Part shown: piece by piece, positions 21,201 to 28,033 of the stretch
How the letters are laid out: each line of letters starts with the position of its first letter
Numbering within the stretch: the first letter of the stretch is position 1
From: Asterias rubens
Taxonomy: Eukaryota; Echinodermata; Asteroidea; Forcipulatida; Asteriidae
DNA: 64,000 bases
NCBI RefSeq assembly: GCF_902459465.1
Contig: NC_047080.1
Span: 8,902,866 to 8,966,865, forward strand
Reading direction: 5' to 3'
The notes under the pieces: generated by a model
Seen by the model: only the letters and a program-made list of their open reading frames with translations
The model's database searches: none
What the model was told of the DNA's origin: nothing
Made by a program: the position numbers and the translations under genes

Positions 21201-22496
21201 GTTATTTCGCAACTTCGACGACCAATTGTGCTCAAATTTTCAAAGGTTTGTTATTTTATGCATATGTTGAGATACATAAGTGAGAAGATTGGTCTTTGAC
21301 GCAGCTCTATGAAATTAGGCCAAGAAAGCTCTGAACTAACAAAACGTTTTTTAATTTTTGATTGTTATCAATGCCAACAGTGCAGGTTGTGTCTGATGAC
21401 GTCACAGTGCAGAGAACACTGGAGAGCTATTCCAACACTCTCACTGCGTTGTCAAGGTGCCCTGGGCTCGCCCTTGAATCCACTGCACCGCCTCCCTCTG
21501 GATGGCTCTCAACTCCAATGAACAGCAGAGGCACAATGTATCTCAGAATCAAAGTAACTTTTGTTTGCATTATTTTCTTTTTGACTGGTTATTACTAGAA
21601 ACAAATTATTATATATTTGGTTTGCGGTAACACCTTGTGTGTATCTATGCTTGTCAGGTAGAGTTTGTTCTGAGAGAACTGTCTTGCTTTATTTTACTAC
21701 CACGGAGTAGATTTATCGGATGTTCGGGAGACTTCTCAGTTCTGAAAAGAACTGTCCTGCTTTTTAACTACTACCCGGGGGGAAGGTATAGAAAATTGGC
21801 TGGGACTACTTCTTTAGCTTATAGGATCGTAATTAACTGCACTACCGGAGTCAGTTCTTGAATTGGTCTCAATGATTCGACTAGCTTGCTCTAGTCCTGA
21901 TGATGACTAGAGTTTTCAGAACTGAGAAGTCTCCCGATCATCCGATAAATCTACTCCGCGGTAGTAGAATAAAGAAAGACAGTTCTCTAAGAACAAACTC
22001 TACCTGGCAAGTAGATACACACATGGTGTTATCGCAAACCAAATATATATTGAAACCTCACCATGCAATGCCTAAAAACAAATTATTACTACAAACGATA
22101 CACTAATAATACTTGAATCACACAGGACTCTGTAAATGTAAAGTCAGCCATCAAGAAGATGTCAACTCGTCGCAAGAATCTCCGAGCGAGTCTAGATAGT
22201 TTGATGCGAACACTAGAGGGCGCCGATTACACTGAGAAAACGCCACTCAGAGCTCAAGAGGCAAATGACAGGAAGGTAAAATACTTGGGGGTTAAAAGAG
22301 GGGGGGGGGGGGGCGCTTTCTTACCGTGGAAGAAAAGTTCTCATGCCTAAGTACTTTATTGCTAGATATGTGCGCTTCTGAGACTGAAATTTTATCTACT
22401 TTTTTTTGTTTTTCTTTTGTTTCCCAGATTGATCGTCTACGATTTGACCTCCAGCAGGTAGAAAATTCTTTAAACCAACTAGAAACAGCAAGCTAA
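4095..22496 (+). CDS. Valine--tRNA ligase, mitochondrial (VARS2), 24 exons, N-terminus missing
   Basis: This class I synthetase charges mitochondrial tRNA-Val. Exons: 4095-4176, 4779-4879, 5772-5890, 6433-6597, 7073-7154, 7740-7859, 9169-9277, 10384-10563, 10818-10942, 11669-11772, 12476-12634, 13642-13729, 13918-14023, 14477-14547, 15334-15459, 17527-17631, 18389-18539, 18822-18949, 19236-19391, 19898-20104, 20702-20813, 21381-21553, 22126-22275, 22428-22496. All have GT/AG borders and consistent phases; together 2988 nt, 995 aa plus stop. In partial numbering the HIGH box is HLGH (85-88) and KMSKS is 593-597. The CP1 editing insert carries [11 protein letters not shown], and [26 protein letters not shown] and an anticodon-binding domain follow. 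The C-terminus is a short charged helical arm. The opening [13 protein letters not shown] and the segments [22 protein letters not shown] and PPPSGW match the mitochondrial paralogue rather than cytosolic VARS1. Human VARS2 has about 1063 aa, so roughly 35-90 N-terminal residues are missing. Confidence 0.95.
4206..4583. mobile_element. GGAACACGTTGCCTT-family foldback MITE
   Basis: This is a ~378-bp near-palindrome in the first VARS2 intron seen. The left end is AAAGGAACATGTGGCCTTGG and the right end is its diverged complement, CCAAGGCAACGTGTTCCTTT. The arms contain GGTCTTTGAAAAGCGTTTGT, then AATACAATGATCCACACAAA, and meet at GGGAGTCAAGTTGTTTGACTCCC. It has no coding capacity. Other copies are at about 4585-4756 (half), 11805-12105, 39821-40218 and 52235-52458. 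Confidence 0.85.
4585..4756. mobile_element. Half copy of the GGAACACGTTGCCTT foldback element
   Basis: Directly after the full copy, a right half repeats the arm (GAGGAAACCGTGCAATTTCG, GTGGATCATTGTATTCTAC) and ends CCAAGGCAACGTGTCCCTTT, 22 bases before the exon at 4779. This may be an internal duplication of the preceding element. Confidence 0.75.
4980..5046. mobile_element. GGACACT-family MITE end fragment
   Basis: About 65 bases starting AAAGGCACTGGACACTATTG and running through GGTAATTGCTC, TAATTGTTAACATC and AAAACTTACTTGGT match the left terminus of the family. The rest is absent. Confidence 0.75.
5772..5890 (+). CDS. VARS2 exon with the HIGH signature
   Basis: This exon encodes [20 protein letters not shown] followed by [14 protein letters not shown]. 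PPPNVTGxLHLGH is the ATP-binding HIGH box of ValRS; the second histidine is retained and the next residue is Thr, where vertebrates have Ala. The exon ends in TG, completed to Trp by the G opening the 6433 exon ([20 protein letters not shown]). It joins the 4779-4879 exon in phase 0. Confidence 0.95.
5945..6250 (+). mobile_element. tRNA-derived SINE with ATT tail
   Basis: The head carries a Pol III box-B-like GGTTCAAATCCCGG after CTCAAGCTCTGGTGTTTCTG. The body has TGAGCAAGACACTTTAC, TTGCTTCTCTCCACCCAGGG and GTAAATGGGTACCTGTGAGG. The tail is AAGCGCTATATAAAAAACG followed by (ATT)n. Related copies occur across the window. It lies in VARS2 intron sequence between the 5890 and 6433 exon borders. 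Confidence 0.85.
7365..7618. mobile_element. Foldback element, CCAATTTCATG...CTTACCGTAAGC family
   Basis: A ~250-bp inverted-repeat element with left arm CCCAATTTCATGCCTCTGCT then TACCGTAAGC, and right arm GGCGGTAAGCAGAGCCATGA then AATTCGGCCC. Internal short palindromes TTACCGTAAGC recur. Other family members lie at about 20164-20421, 22548-22904 and 39385-39662, with a fragment near 59890-60030. Confidence 0.8.
8751..9083. mobile_element. GGACACT-family MITE (left end degraded)
   Basis: Contains ATGCATCAAATAACAAATC, AGAGAATAATGAAAGAAAAA, CTTCAGAGGGAGCCGTTTCT, CTATCAACAGCTCTCCATTG and the terminus AAGTGTTCAGTGCCTTTAA. It sits about 85 bp upstream of the exon at 9169. Confidence 0.8.
9302..9660. 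mobile_element. GGACACT-family MITE, nearly full length
   Basis: The left terminus TTAAAGCCGCTGGACACTTT and right terminus AATAGTGTCCACTGCCTTTA are inverted copies. The inner palindrome TTGATTTCGAGACATCAAAT...GGTCTCGAAATCAAAT is well preserved. It begins only about 25 bp after the donor at 9277 (5' end of the intron). Confidence 0.85.
9717..10028. repeat. GGTTTGCGGTAACACC repeat copy 1
   Basis: A ~310-bp repeat beginning ATATATATTTGGTTTGCGGT, with GTGTGTATCTGTTTGCCAGG, TAGAGTTTGTTCTTTAGAGA, CTACTACCGCAGAGTAG, TTCTCAGTTCTGAAAAGAAC and the end ACTAGCTTGCTCTAGTCATT. Related copies are at 21608-22112 (with an added inverted arm) and 46915-47033 (truncated). No ORF is credible. Type of element is unknown. 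Confidence 0.75.
11058..11235. mobile_element. Foldback element of the TTAGGAC/AGTCCTAA family
   Basis: Inverted arms AATTTCACAAAACTCTTCCT and AACTCTTTGTGAAATCGAC surround blocks of TTAGGACTTAGGACGAG and TAAGTTAGGACGAGTTACTC. Related palindromes lie at about 29893-30032, 31958-32128, 40836-40958, 41068-41210 and 42400-42550, often embedded in SINE copies. Confidence 0.75.
11805..12105. mobile_element. GGAACACGTTGCCTT-family foldback MITE, diverged
   Basis: Contains TGCCTTGGACTGGTAGAGTT, GAAAAGCGTTTGTAACCGTT, AATACAATGATCCACACAAA, a centre of TCAATTTTTGACTCCACAAA and the far arm GTTAGTTCGGCCAGTAAAAG, ending GAAGGCAAGGTGTCTCTTT. It lies about 35 bp after the donor at 11772. Confidence 0.8.
12240..12460 (+). 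repeat. SINE body fragment
   Basis: GGGTTCGTCTCGTTATTCCT, GGTTCGATTGGTGGCATATT and GGGCCACAGCACAGCACAGC, followed by GTGCTATTTAAAGGGAGTAG, match the distal part of the longer SINE type seen near 47290-47500 and 45780-45975. The head is missing. It precedes the exon at 12476. Confidence 0.6.
13446..13618. mobile_element. Compact palindromic element, AAGGCCCGGTCC ends
   Basis: Left arm GCCCGGTCCCACTGCAGCGA then TAACGAGAACGATAACGATC; right arm complementary (GATCGCTATCGCTGCAGTTG, GACCGGGCC). Arms of about 70 bases, including ACGCAAAGAGAACGCATTCC on the left and its complement on the right, enclose a short loop. The transcript would form a long hairpin in the intron 24 bp upstream of the exon at 13642. 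Confidence 0.8.
14876..15261. mobile_element. GGACACT-family MITE, full length
   Basis: Left end AAAGACACTGGACACTATTG, right end AAGGTGTCCAGTGCCTTTAA. Internal landmarks are GAGCAATGGAGAGTTGGTGA, CGGCTCCCTCTGAAGAAACG and the TTGATTTTAAGACATC / GAGATCTCAAAATCAAGC inverted pair. Lies 70 bp upstream of the VARS2 exon at 15334. Confidence 0.85.
15565..15691. mobile_element. GC-rich 127-bp palindromic element
   Basis: Perfect or near-perfect arms of at least 37 bases start GGCCGTGTCCGAAACGGCGA and continue CTTCGGCTACAGCTACG. The right arm ends in the reverse complement. TTA flanks both sides (ACTTA before, CTTAGAG after), a possible target duplication. A related unoccupied sequence near 16331-16350 reads GTATCCTTACAGACTGTGAA, matching the joined flanks here (GATCCTTAC...AGACTGTGAA). 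Confidence 0.8.
15714..16084 (+). pseudogene. Interrupted partial duplicate of the VARS2 exon at 15334-15459
   Basis: 15714-15762 repeats the 3' half of the upstream exon (GGCTCTTATGGTCATGATGG, CAAAGGAACTCCTCGGTACC). 16021-16084 repeats the exon end, its donor and the start of its intron (TTCACTGAGGTTTGTACAGA, TTCCGTACCCC). Between them is a ~250-bp foldback insertion. In the ancestral frame the copy has TTC TGA GTG where the exon has TTC TGG GTG, so Trp became a stop. No acceptor precedes it. It is a dead exon copy. Confidence 0.75.
15764..16012. mobile_element. Foldback element inserted in the exon duplicate
   Basis: Arms ATAGAATAGAATGCCTAGAT + CGGCCGCGCGTAC and GTACGCGCGGCCGATCTAGG + TATTATATTCTAT are inverted copies. 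The interior has a second repeated motif (CATTAGCCTATCTCCAACGT / AAGGCCTATCTCCCATGCTC; AGCACATGACTTTTAGCGCG / AGCACGTGATTTTTAAGCGC). The element splits the duplicated exon between GGTACC and TTCACTGAG, so it arrived after the duplication. Confidence 0.75.
16086..16410 (-). repeat. Retroelement-like fragment with AAT tail
   Basis: Begins with (TAA)n then CATTTGTATAGCGCTTTCCA and CAGGCATTTCAAAACACTTT, a typical tail read on the minus strand. It continues with GGATGGTACCCACATGCCCG and CTGTTTCTGCCCCAGGAGTA. A similar block occurs at about 31190-31275 (GGGGTAACCCTGTTTCAGCC). No intact ORF. Confidence 0.5.
16420..16840 (-). mobile_element. LINE 3' end (CR1/L2-like), truncated
   Basis: On the minus strand the translation includes [20 protein letters not shown] followed by [20 protein letters not shown] and FIQAF, the conserved C-terminal block of CR1/L2-type LINE ORF2. 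A tail of about 200 bases ends in an ATT microsatellite (about 16425-16442). Only the extreme 3' end is present. Confidence 0.85.
16833..17055. mobile_element. GGACACT-family MITE, half
   Basis: AACACCCTTGTTGCACAAAT through CTTCAGAGGGAACTGTTTCT and CTATCAACAGCTCTCCATTG to TCCAGTGCCTTTAAA. The left half is missing, replaced by the adjacent LINE fragment. Confidence 0.75.
17128..17425. mobile_element. Foldback element with TATGTTGGCGTAAC ends
   Basis: Left end TGTTATGTTGGCGTAACCCG then ACCTACCCTAAAAATACGG; right end CCCTTATTTTTTGGGGCCCG then TTACGCCAACATAACATA. It is ~298 bp with AT-rich interior and no ORF. Sits about 100 bp upstream of the KMSKS exon. Confidence 0.8.
17527..17631 (+). CDS. 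VARS2 exon with the KMSKS loop
   Basis: The 35 codons read [20 protein letters not shown] followed by [15 protein letters not shown]. The KMSKS loop binds ATP in the active site, and the intact motif argues that the gene is functional. The exon is phase 0 at both ends and continues into [16 protein letters not shown] at 18389. Confidence 0.95.
17690..18062 (-). mobile_element. tRNA-derived SINE, second type
   Basis: On the minus strand a head similar to GTTGGTTCAAATCCCGCTCT (box B) precedes AGTAAACTTTTCTTTGTTCG. The interior carries CCAGGGTTACCTTGGTGAGA on the minus strand and the far end has an AAT microsatellite near 18055-18072. Heads of the same type, without the body, are at about 51940-52030 (-) and 32225-32290 (+, GGGCTAGACAGCTCAGTTGG). 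Confidence 0.6.
18570..18788. mobile_element. GGACACT-family MITE, half
   Basis: CTCGAAATCAAATTCAAATA, CTACTTCTTTCTCAAAAACT and TTACTTCAGAGGGAGCCATT lead to a diverged CCCGTGCCTTTAAATAATG end. It occupies most of the intron between 18539 and 18822. Confidence 0.7.
18995..19217 (+). mobile_element. Truncated SINE joined to a MITE end
   Basis: The SINE head (TGGCCGAGCAGATAAGAGCA, GGATTCGAATCCCGG) and first body block (GAGCAAGACACTATAATTGC, CCAGGGGTAAATGGGTACC) stop abruptly at about 19143. They abut a GGACACT-family right end (AATTACCAATAGTGTCCAGC, GCCTTCAA), 18 bp before the exon at 19236. Confidence 0.75.
19440..19745 (-). repeat. SINE body fragment
   Basis: TATTTTCCTGCAGGGCATGT, ATGGTTTACAAGGTACTGTG and AAACCAGGAACTTCGGGGCG, then GGCTTCTTTTACATGCATTA, are the reverse of the long-SINE body (compare 47220-47480). 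It lies in the VARS2 intron between 19391 and 19898. Confidence 0.6.
20164..20650. mobile_element. Two adjacent foldback elements
   Basis: 20164-20421 is a GCCCAATTTCATGGCTC-type element (right end CAGAGAGCCATGAAATTGGG). 20483-20650 is a separate palindrome with arms GATGGGTTGCAATACGCGTC + ATCGACCGTCATC and GGCGGCCGATGACGCCTATT + GCAATCCATTA. Both sit in the intron between 20104 and 20702. Confidence 0.7.
20943..21301. mobile_element. GGACACT-family MITE, right end missing
   Basis: AAAGGCAGTGGACACTATTG, ACGGCTCCCTCTGAAGTGAC, TTTTGAGGTCTCGAAATCAA, GCAACTTCGACGACCAATTG and AGATTGGTCTTTGACGCAG; the final TGTCCAGTGCC terminus is absent. In the intron before the 21381 exon. Confidence 0.8.
21608..22112. 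repeat. GGTTTGCGGTAACACC repeat, inverted dimer
   Basis: 21608-21898 is a forward copy (ATATTTGGTTTGCGGTAACA, TAGAGTTTGTTCTGAGAGAA, GACTAGCTTGCTCTAGTC). 21903-22055 is the reverse complement of its first half (AACTGAGAAGTCTCCCGATC, GAACAAACTCTACCTGGCAA, TATCGCAAACCAAATATATA). The structure is therefore a ~500-bp imperfect palindrome just upstream of the exon at 22126. Confidence 0.8.
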
Positions 22497-22547
22497 CAAA
22501 CATTAGACAAACAGATTGAGCCATTGGTTCTTTGTAGTAGGCTTCCT

Positions 22548-22904
22548 GGACCAAACTTCATGGCTCTGCTTACCGTAAGCAAAGATTTGCGCTAACGGTA
22601 GCAGGGCATCGCGCTAACATCGAGCAAATTTCACGGGTTAGCAGGGAACTTTTGCTTGTGCGCATGCGTACCACACGTTACTAGGCATTCTTCACTTACA
22701 CATCTACCATAAGTAAAGATTTGACACTAACGGTAGCAGGGCATTCCGCGCTAACATCAAGCATATTTCACGTGTTAGCAGGGACTTTATGCTTGTGTGC
22801 GTGCGTACTCCGCGTTACTAAGGATTCTAGGGCATCTAAATTTGTGCGAATGGTGCTCAAAAGCGAAGAATTATGTGACTCAGAGCCATGAAATTGGGCC
22901 CAGA
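22548..22904. mobile_element. Foldback element, CCAATTTCATGGCTC family, with internal duplication
   Basis: Opens CCAAACTTCATGGCTCTGCT then TACCGTAAGC and closes CAGAGCCATGAAATTGGGCC. The inner block CTAACGGTAGCAGGGCAT...TTTCACGGGTTAGCAGGGA is present twice (about 22592 and 22728), giving a longer element than the copy at 7365. Confidence 0.75.
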
Positions 22905-25265
22905 TGTCTTGCTGATGGCCTGTGCTAGGTTCTGAGGTTTAAACCCTCCTCCATGCTGCAAGTCAAACTTTTTGGCTTACTGGTGAGCCAGTATGTAACA
23001 GAATATTCCTGCATTTGTTGGCCTGGTCAGTGGGGACACTTGTGTCCTTGAGCAAGGAATTTTATCGTAGTTTCTTCTCTCCATCCAGGAGTACAAATGA
23101 GTACCAGCGAGAGCTGGGGAGTAACCTGCGATGGACTGGTAGCGTGTCCAGAGGGAATAGAAATATTCTCAATTGTTTAATGCCAAGGCAACCAAATATA
23201 AATGAGCCATATTGGCTCGGGACAGACTGAATATTTGTACTTCCAGCATTTGTGTAATCTTTGGGGTTACTTCCGTTCTTTAAAAGCTGTTGCCCTTAGA
23301 AGTGGATTACAAATTGAACTTTTAGAAAGATATTAAATGTCCCTTTGGTTGTTAAACAGCTTTACAACAGCTTATTTTATTTCCTAATTTTTGTTTTTGA
23401 TAAGCAACATTACTGAAAGATTAAGAGATAAAATAAAACAAATACAAAATCTGAATATTTTGTTAAGATCTTTGTTGTTTTGTTTACTTTATTTTTCCAG
23501 TGAGTAATCCCTCCTACTCTTTGAGATCTCTTCCAGTGAGTTGACCAACAACTTTTCAAAACATTTTCAGGCTGTATTTTTGATCGTGTGAGGGTGCTCT
23601 TAATTCTTTCTGGGGTATACGCGATTCGTCCTGCACAGTTTTACTCTGCGTTTTATCACTTTTGTAGTGGTGTAGTTTTAAGTTGCATTAAAGGTGGATT
23701 ATAATGGCTCATTTAAAGGTCTTATTGTCCGTGCTGGGTATGATGTCTGTGGTGGTAATGTATTCCAGTCTTCAAAACCTGTTTTTGGTATGAATGAATA
23801 TACCCCCGGAAGTGGTGCAAATATGTTTGAGAGCGCCCTCACGTGGTTCAAAATAAGGTGCATCGCACAAGAGTTTGGCACCTACACTGGTAGGCCTACC
23901 TTACAGTCTACTGACTTGCCCCACTTTACAGGGCATTCACACATTGAGATTGCAGGCGAATGATTTCCAGGTTTTTTTCCAATTTTATTTTAGTTTCTCA
24001 AAAACCTTCTTGATACTTCAACTTTTCTTGAAAGAAGTAAATTGTCAAAATTGTCACCCCAACATGAAGTTTTGTACTTCTGTAAACCTGAGTTGGTTCT
24101 GGTGGAACCCAGGCCTGCAAGCCAAATATCATCCCCGAAAATGAAGAATTTCAAAGTGAAGAGAAGATTGTGGATATAATTGGTTCACCAAACTAAACTT
24201 CCTTGGGCCATGCTTGGGTGTAAGTTTTTTTTAAAGACTGCACGATGTTATTTAGCAAGCATTTTTTTATTAAAACAAAATGTCCACAATTCCTCCTTTT
24301 TTATAAAAATGTGTCCTCACCGTCTGCCAACCCCCCCCCCCCCAAAAAAAAAAAAACACCAAAATTACAAATATTGTGCCAAGCCTTATTCAACATGCTA
24401 TTGTTCCAGAGTTGGAGTAGTGTGACAGTTTGCCATTGTCCCTCTCACAATCATCTGGCCACGCCCATCGTGTGGCTGAAGGTTAAACTCGTTAACAGTC
24501 CATTAAGAGTTTTGTCACATCTTGAGGTATACCAATCTACATTTACATGTCAGAACAAAACAATTGTAAAAATTGTGATTTATTTTACGTGCTTCAAACT
24601 CAAAAAGATTAATGACAATATTAAACTATTTGGGGAAGTTGTGTACTAAATTAAATATGTCTTTGATAAACTATTGATGGTATTGAAGTGAAGTCAAGAC
24701 TTGACCAAGTCTAGAGTCGTTATGAAAAGTGCCAAATCATGCCGGGTTAATGCGGCGCGCGGTCGGTGTGTGCACACTTACCACCGACGGATCACACCTG
24801 GGTTTTCTATTTATGTCATCTGAAGTATTCCATTTCCACCAGCTACCTATTTTGAGTCTAAACATAGAGTTTATTTGACCATTGCTTGGTGAGTATTATT
24901 TCCATTTTGCATTACAGCAGTCAGTCATCATGACAGTTGCTTCTATAAAATCTAACTTTTTAGCTTTGTTGTGTAATGCGGTCTTCTTTTTTTGAGCATG
25001 TTGAGTCGTGTACTTGTCTGACTGTGGTTGGGAGAAAATGGTATAATAAATCGACGGCTATGGCGCGCCGGCGGGCTGCAACACGTTAAATCATAGAATA
25101 AGGACACTGTCCTTACTCTATGGTTAAATAAAGCCCATGGTTGGGACCATTTCACTCTTTCCAAGAATATAGAGTCATTTCACAATGACTAGAATAAGTA
25201 TTGTCGTCTAGTTAATGAATCACAACTTCTTGATTTGTGTTATTCATAATCATCATAATAACGGG

Positions 25266-25794
25266 GGCTGGTCATCTCGCCACCTAGCAAGCTCGCCACC
25301 AACAAAGTCGCCCCCTGCAAAGTCGCCCCCTAACCGGCTCGCCTCGAGTTGTTACAAAGTCACCCCCTGACAATGTCGCCCCCAAACAATGTCGCCCCCT
25401 AGCAAAGTCGCCCGCTGACAATGTCGCCCCAGCCAATGTCGCCCCCTAGCAAAGTCACCCCCAGAAAATAGTTAAGGGTTAGTGTTAGGGTTAGGGTTAG
25501 GGTTAGACCTTCCACAAACACATTACTTCATACGGATTTGTTTCTGAAAATGTTTTAACTATATTTTTTTACCATAATTATTGTAGCCTTAATTATTTTC
25601 CGAACAACATCTGGGGGCGACTTTGCTAGGGGGCGACATTGTCAAGGGGCGACTTTGCTAGAGGGCGACATTGTTTGGGGGCGACATTGCCGGGGGGCGA
25701 CTTTGTTTCAACCCGGGGCGAGCCGGGTAGGGGGTGACTTTGCAGGGGGCGACTTTGTTGAGGGCGAGCTTGTCAGGTGGCGAGATGACCAGCA
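25266..25794. mobile_element. Foldback element with tandem-repeat arms and TTAGGG core
   Basis: A 529-bp inverted-repeat element with ends GCTGGTCATCTCGCCACCTA and GGTGGCGAGATGACCAGC. Each arm is a minisatellite of 14-15 bp variants such as CAAAGTCGCCCCCT and ACAATGTCGCCCCC, complemented on the other side as AGGGGGCGACTTTG. The middle has a TTAGGG tract (25477-25506) and AT-rich DNA. Inverted repeats made of short tandem units resemble foldback transposons such as Drosophila FB and sea urchin TU elements; that assignment is inference. A second copy is at about 58041-58572. Confidence 0.8.
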
Positions 25795-25845
25795 GCAGCA
25801 TTCATCATAACATAGACGTTAAACTAATGTTTGTATGAGGATATT

Positions 25846-25974
25846 TAGCCCACCTTGTTGAGCTGTAAATGGCTCCATTTTTAACATCGGTCTCATTACT
25901 GTCGCCAATGGCGACAGTGATGAGACCGATGTTTGTTAAAAGCGGAGCCATTTACAGCTCAACAAGGTGGGCTA
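25846..25974. repeat. Near-perfect long hairpin
   Basis: About 60-base arms: TAGCCCACCTTGTTGAGCTG, TAAATGGCTCCATTTTTAAC and ATCGGTCTCATTACTGTCGC on the left, the complement on the right, with a loop of about 3 bases (GTCGCC-AAT-GGCGAC). The only clear differences are a few bases around TTTTTAAC versus TTTGTTAAAAGC. It may be a young MITE or a palindromic duplication. Confidence 0.85.
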
Positions 25975-26051
25975 GAGGAAATTGGCTGTTGCCAGCTTGG
26001 TGTTTATATCCCTTTATGGGAGTTTGCCGAGTTCCCTTGATGGGAAGATCA

Positions 26052-26108
26052 TTCAAACAAACAAACAAACAAACAAACAAACAAACAAACAAACAAACAA
26101 ACAAACAA
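26052..26108. repeat. (CAAA)n microsatellite
   Basis: About 14 uninterrupted copies of the tetranucleotide CAAA. The open frames across it (KQTN or VCLF repeats) are artefacts of the repeat. Confidence 0.95.
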
Positions 26109-27957
26109 AGTGCATACTGCATGGAGCAAAATGTACTCCTGTTACCGGAGACGATAGCGGAACGACACCTCGCACGTAGGAGTAGAGCAAATGGACCCAA
26201 ATGGGTCTATTTACTCTAAACAACATCCATAATATTGTAACGGGCACGTCCACTCCGTTAATGTCGAGCAGTGATGTTTCAGGCTACTGAGTTCCACAAC
26301 GTCAGAGGGCGGGCTGCCGGTCGTCAAACTTCTCTTGGTCTTCGGGGAATATTGGGACTTATTTGGACCAGGGGACGGGTGGACAATAGTCGCTATTATT
26401 TTATCACTTAGTAAAAGGGACGGGAGAATTGGTCGTAGAAGGGGGGAAGGGGTGGGACGACGACTGGTTCCTACTGAAGATGAAGGCTGCAAAGGCTGAC
26501 TAAAGGCTGACTAAAGGCTAAGTGTTATTGGCCCTAGAACTCTTAAGAGACTGTTCACTCCGAAGCGTAATGGTTTACTTTCTATTCAACCGGAATATCT
26601 GCTCATTTGTTCTCTCTTCTCTTTAATTATTCTTCCATTTCTACAGGGTTTTATGTATTGAAGGGTCTTTATTCAGTCAAACACAATTAATTAACTGGTA
26701 GTATATCTAGGGGATGACGATGAAGAACTACATGTAAAATGTCTTGCTAGTGGCAGTCACATATGCGGCGACCGTCCTATTTCTTCACCGGGTCTGTCCA
26801 AGTCACAAACCAAGAACATAGCAGCCGTAAAACGCTCGCCTTTTATAGATTTAGGTAGGTCGCAATTAGTAAGTGCGCATGAGCTCGCGACCTAAAGTAA
26901 TTGGTTACTGTAATGCAAATTAGCGCTTGCGACCAAAAGTAAGTGGTTGCGACCAGATATGCTAATTAGCGCTTGCGACCAGCGACCTAACGCGATTGGC
27001 CAAACATGCTTTGCAGGCGTGGCTTATACTCAACGCTAAACCATGGGTAATAAAGTTTACATGTAGTTTTCCAATGGCAAGGTCAAAGTGCACATAAAAT
27101 GTTATACATTTCACGAACTCTGTGTGTGTACTTACTAGTTACATGTACATTTACATAGGCTGTTTTACGTACGCAATTTATATACGTGTACAGACAATTT
27201 AACGTTAAACAACATACATCGGAAACTTGTGAATACTTAATTATCTCAACGAGATCTTAGCTGGACAATTCTAGAACATTCTCTCATATATTCTTAACAA
27301 CTGTTCCTGTAAACCCTAAAGATTAGAGTAATAAACGTTCATTGTCATTACAGGTAATTATTGTCCAAGGCTGTGTCGTGAATACTGCTAAATGTGAAAG
27401 TGCCAAGCACAATAAAATACGATAAACCCTCGAACACCATTATTATTTGACAGCTCTATTTTTCGCAAAGATTTAGCCTAATAAACTCTGGGGAAAAGGC
27501 ACTTTTCGCCACAATATTAATAATGAAATTAGAAACGACTGGTTTTGCTGAATTACTGAAAAGGGCACTGTGTGTGGGAAGGGAAAATGTGCTTAGTTAG
27601 ATTAGGGGCCGGGCTTACAAAAGCCCCTTTTGACTTCCCACAATGCCTTTTGGCGAGGCGTGGTGACGATGCTGTTCAGACCAACCAGTGGGCAACCGAC
27701 TTGTCGACTGGGATGGGCATGGAGTTGGTTGGGGTTGACAATTGGTGATAAAGGTCTATGAGAATGGCCTTTTACCCACTTTGTGGTTTGGCTGTTTATA
27801 AACTGTAAACGAAAGGTTTTGAGTTGTCTGGCGGGGGGCCAGCAGTCTCAACATGTACATCGCTCGTGTTTCCAAGATTCAAAACTACGGAAAATGGTCA
27901 TTTGGCATTTATGCACCTACTCTCTGGTGCATAACGTCCCCACGAGAGGCGAGAGAT

Positions 27958-28033
27958 CGTTCGATTAGCTCTTGTCAGGGGCTCACCCGAATGAGCACCG
28001 CGGGGTCGACACAGGGAAGCTAATCGAACACAC
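27958..28033. repeat. CGTTCGATTAGCT palindrome
   Basis: CGTTCGATTAGCTCTTGTCA on the left and ACAGGGAAGCTAATCGAACA on the right are partly inverted. The same arms form a larger palindrome at 35565-35808. Confidence 0.6.

Noticed and set aside
4095..22496. Assignment to cytosolic VARS1
   Set aside because: Diagnostic segments ([35 protein letters not shown]) fit mitochondrial VARS2 better, and no GST-like N-terminal domain is seen in the window.
24245..24649. 134-aa frame in the VARS2-GCLM intergenic region
   Set aside because: It crosses a C/A homopolymer run, has biased composition and no recognisable domain or splice structure.
25477..25506. A true telomere or chromosome end
   Set aside because: Only about four TTAGGG units lie inside a palindromic element with genes on both sides.
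26052..26219. Long open frames (KQTN or VCLF repeats) across the CAAA tract
   Set aside because: They are translations of a tetranucleotide microsatellite with no similarity on either side.
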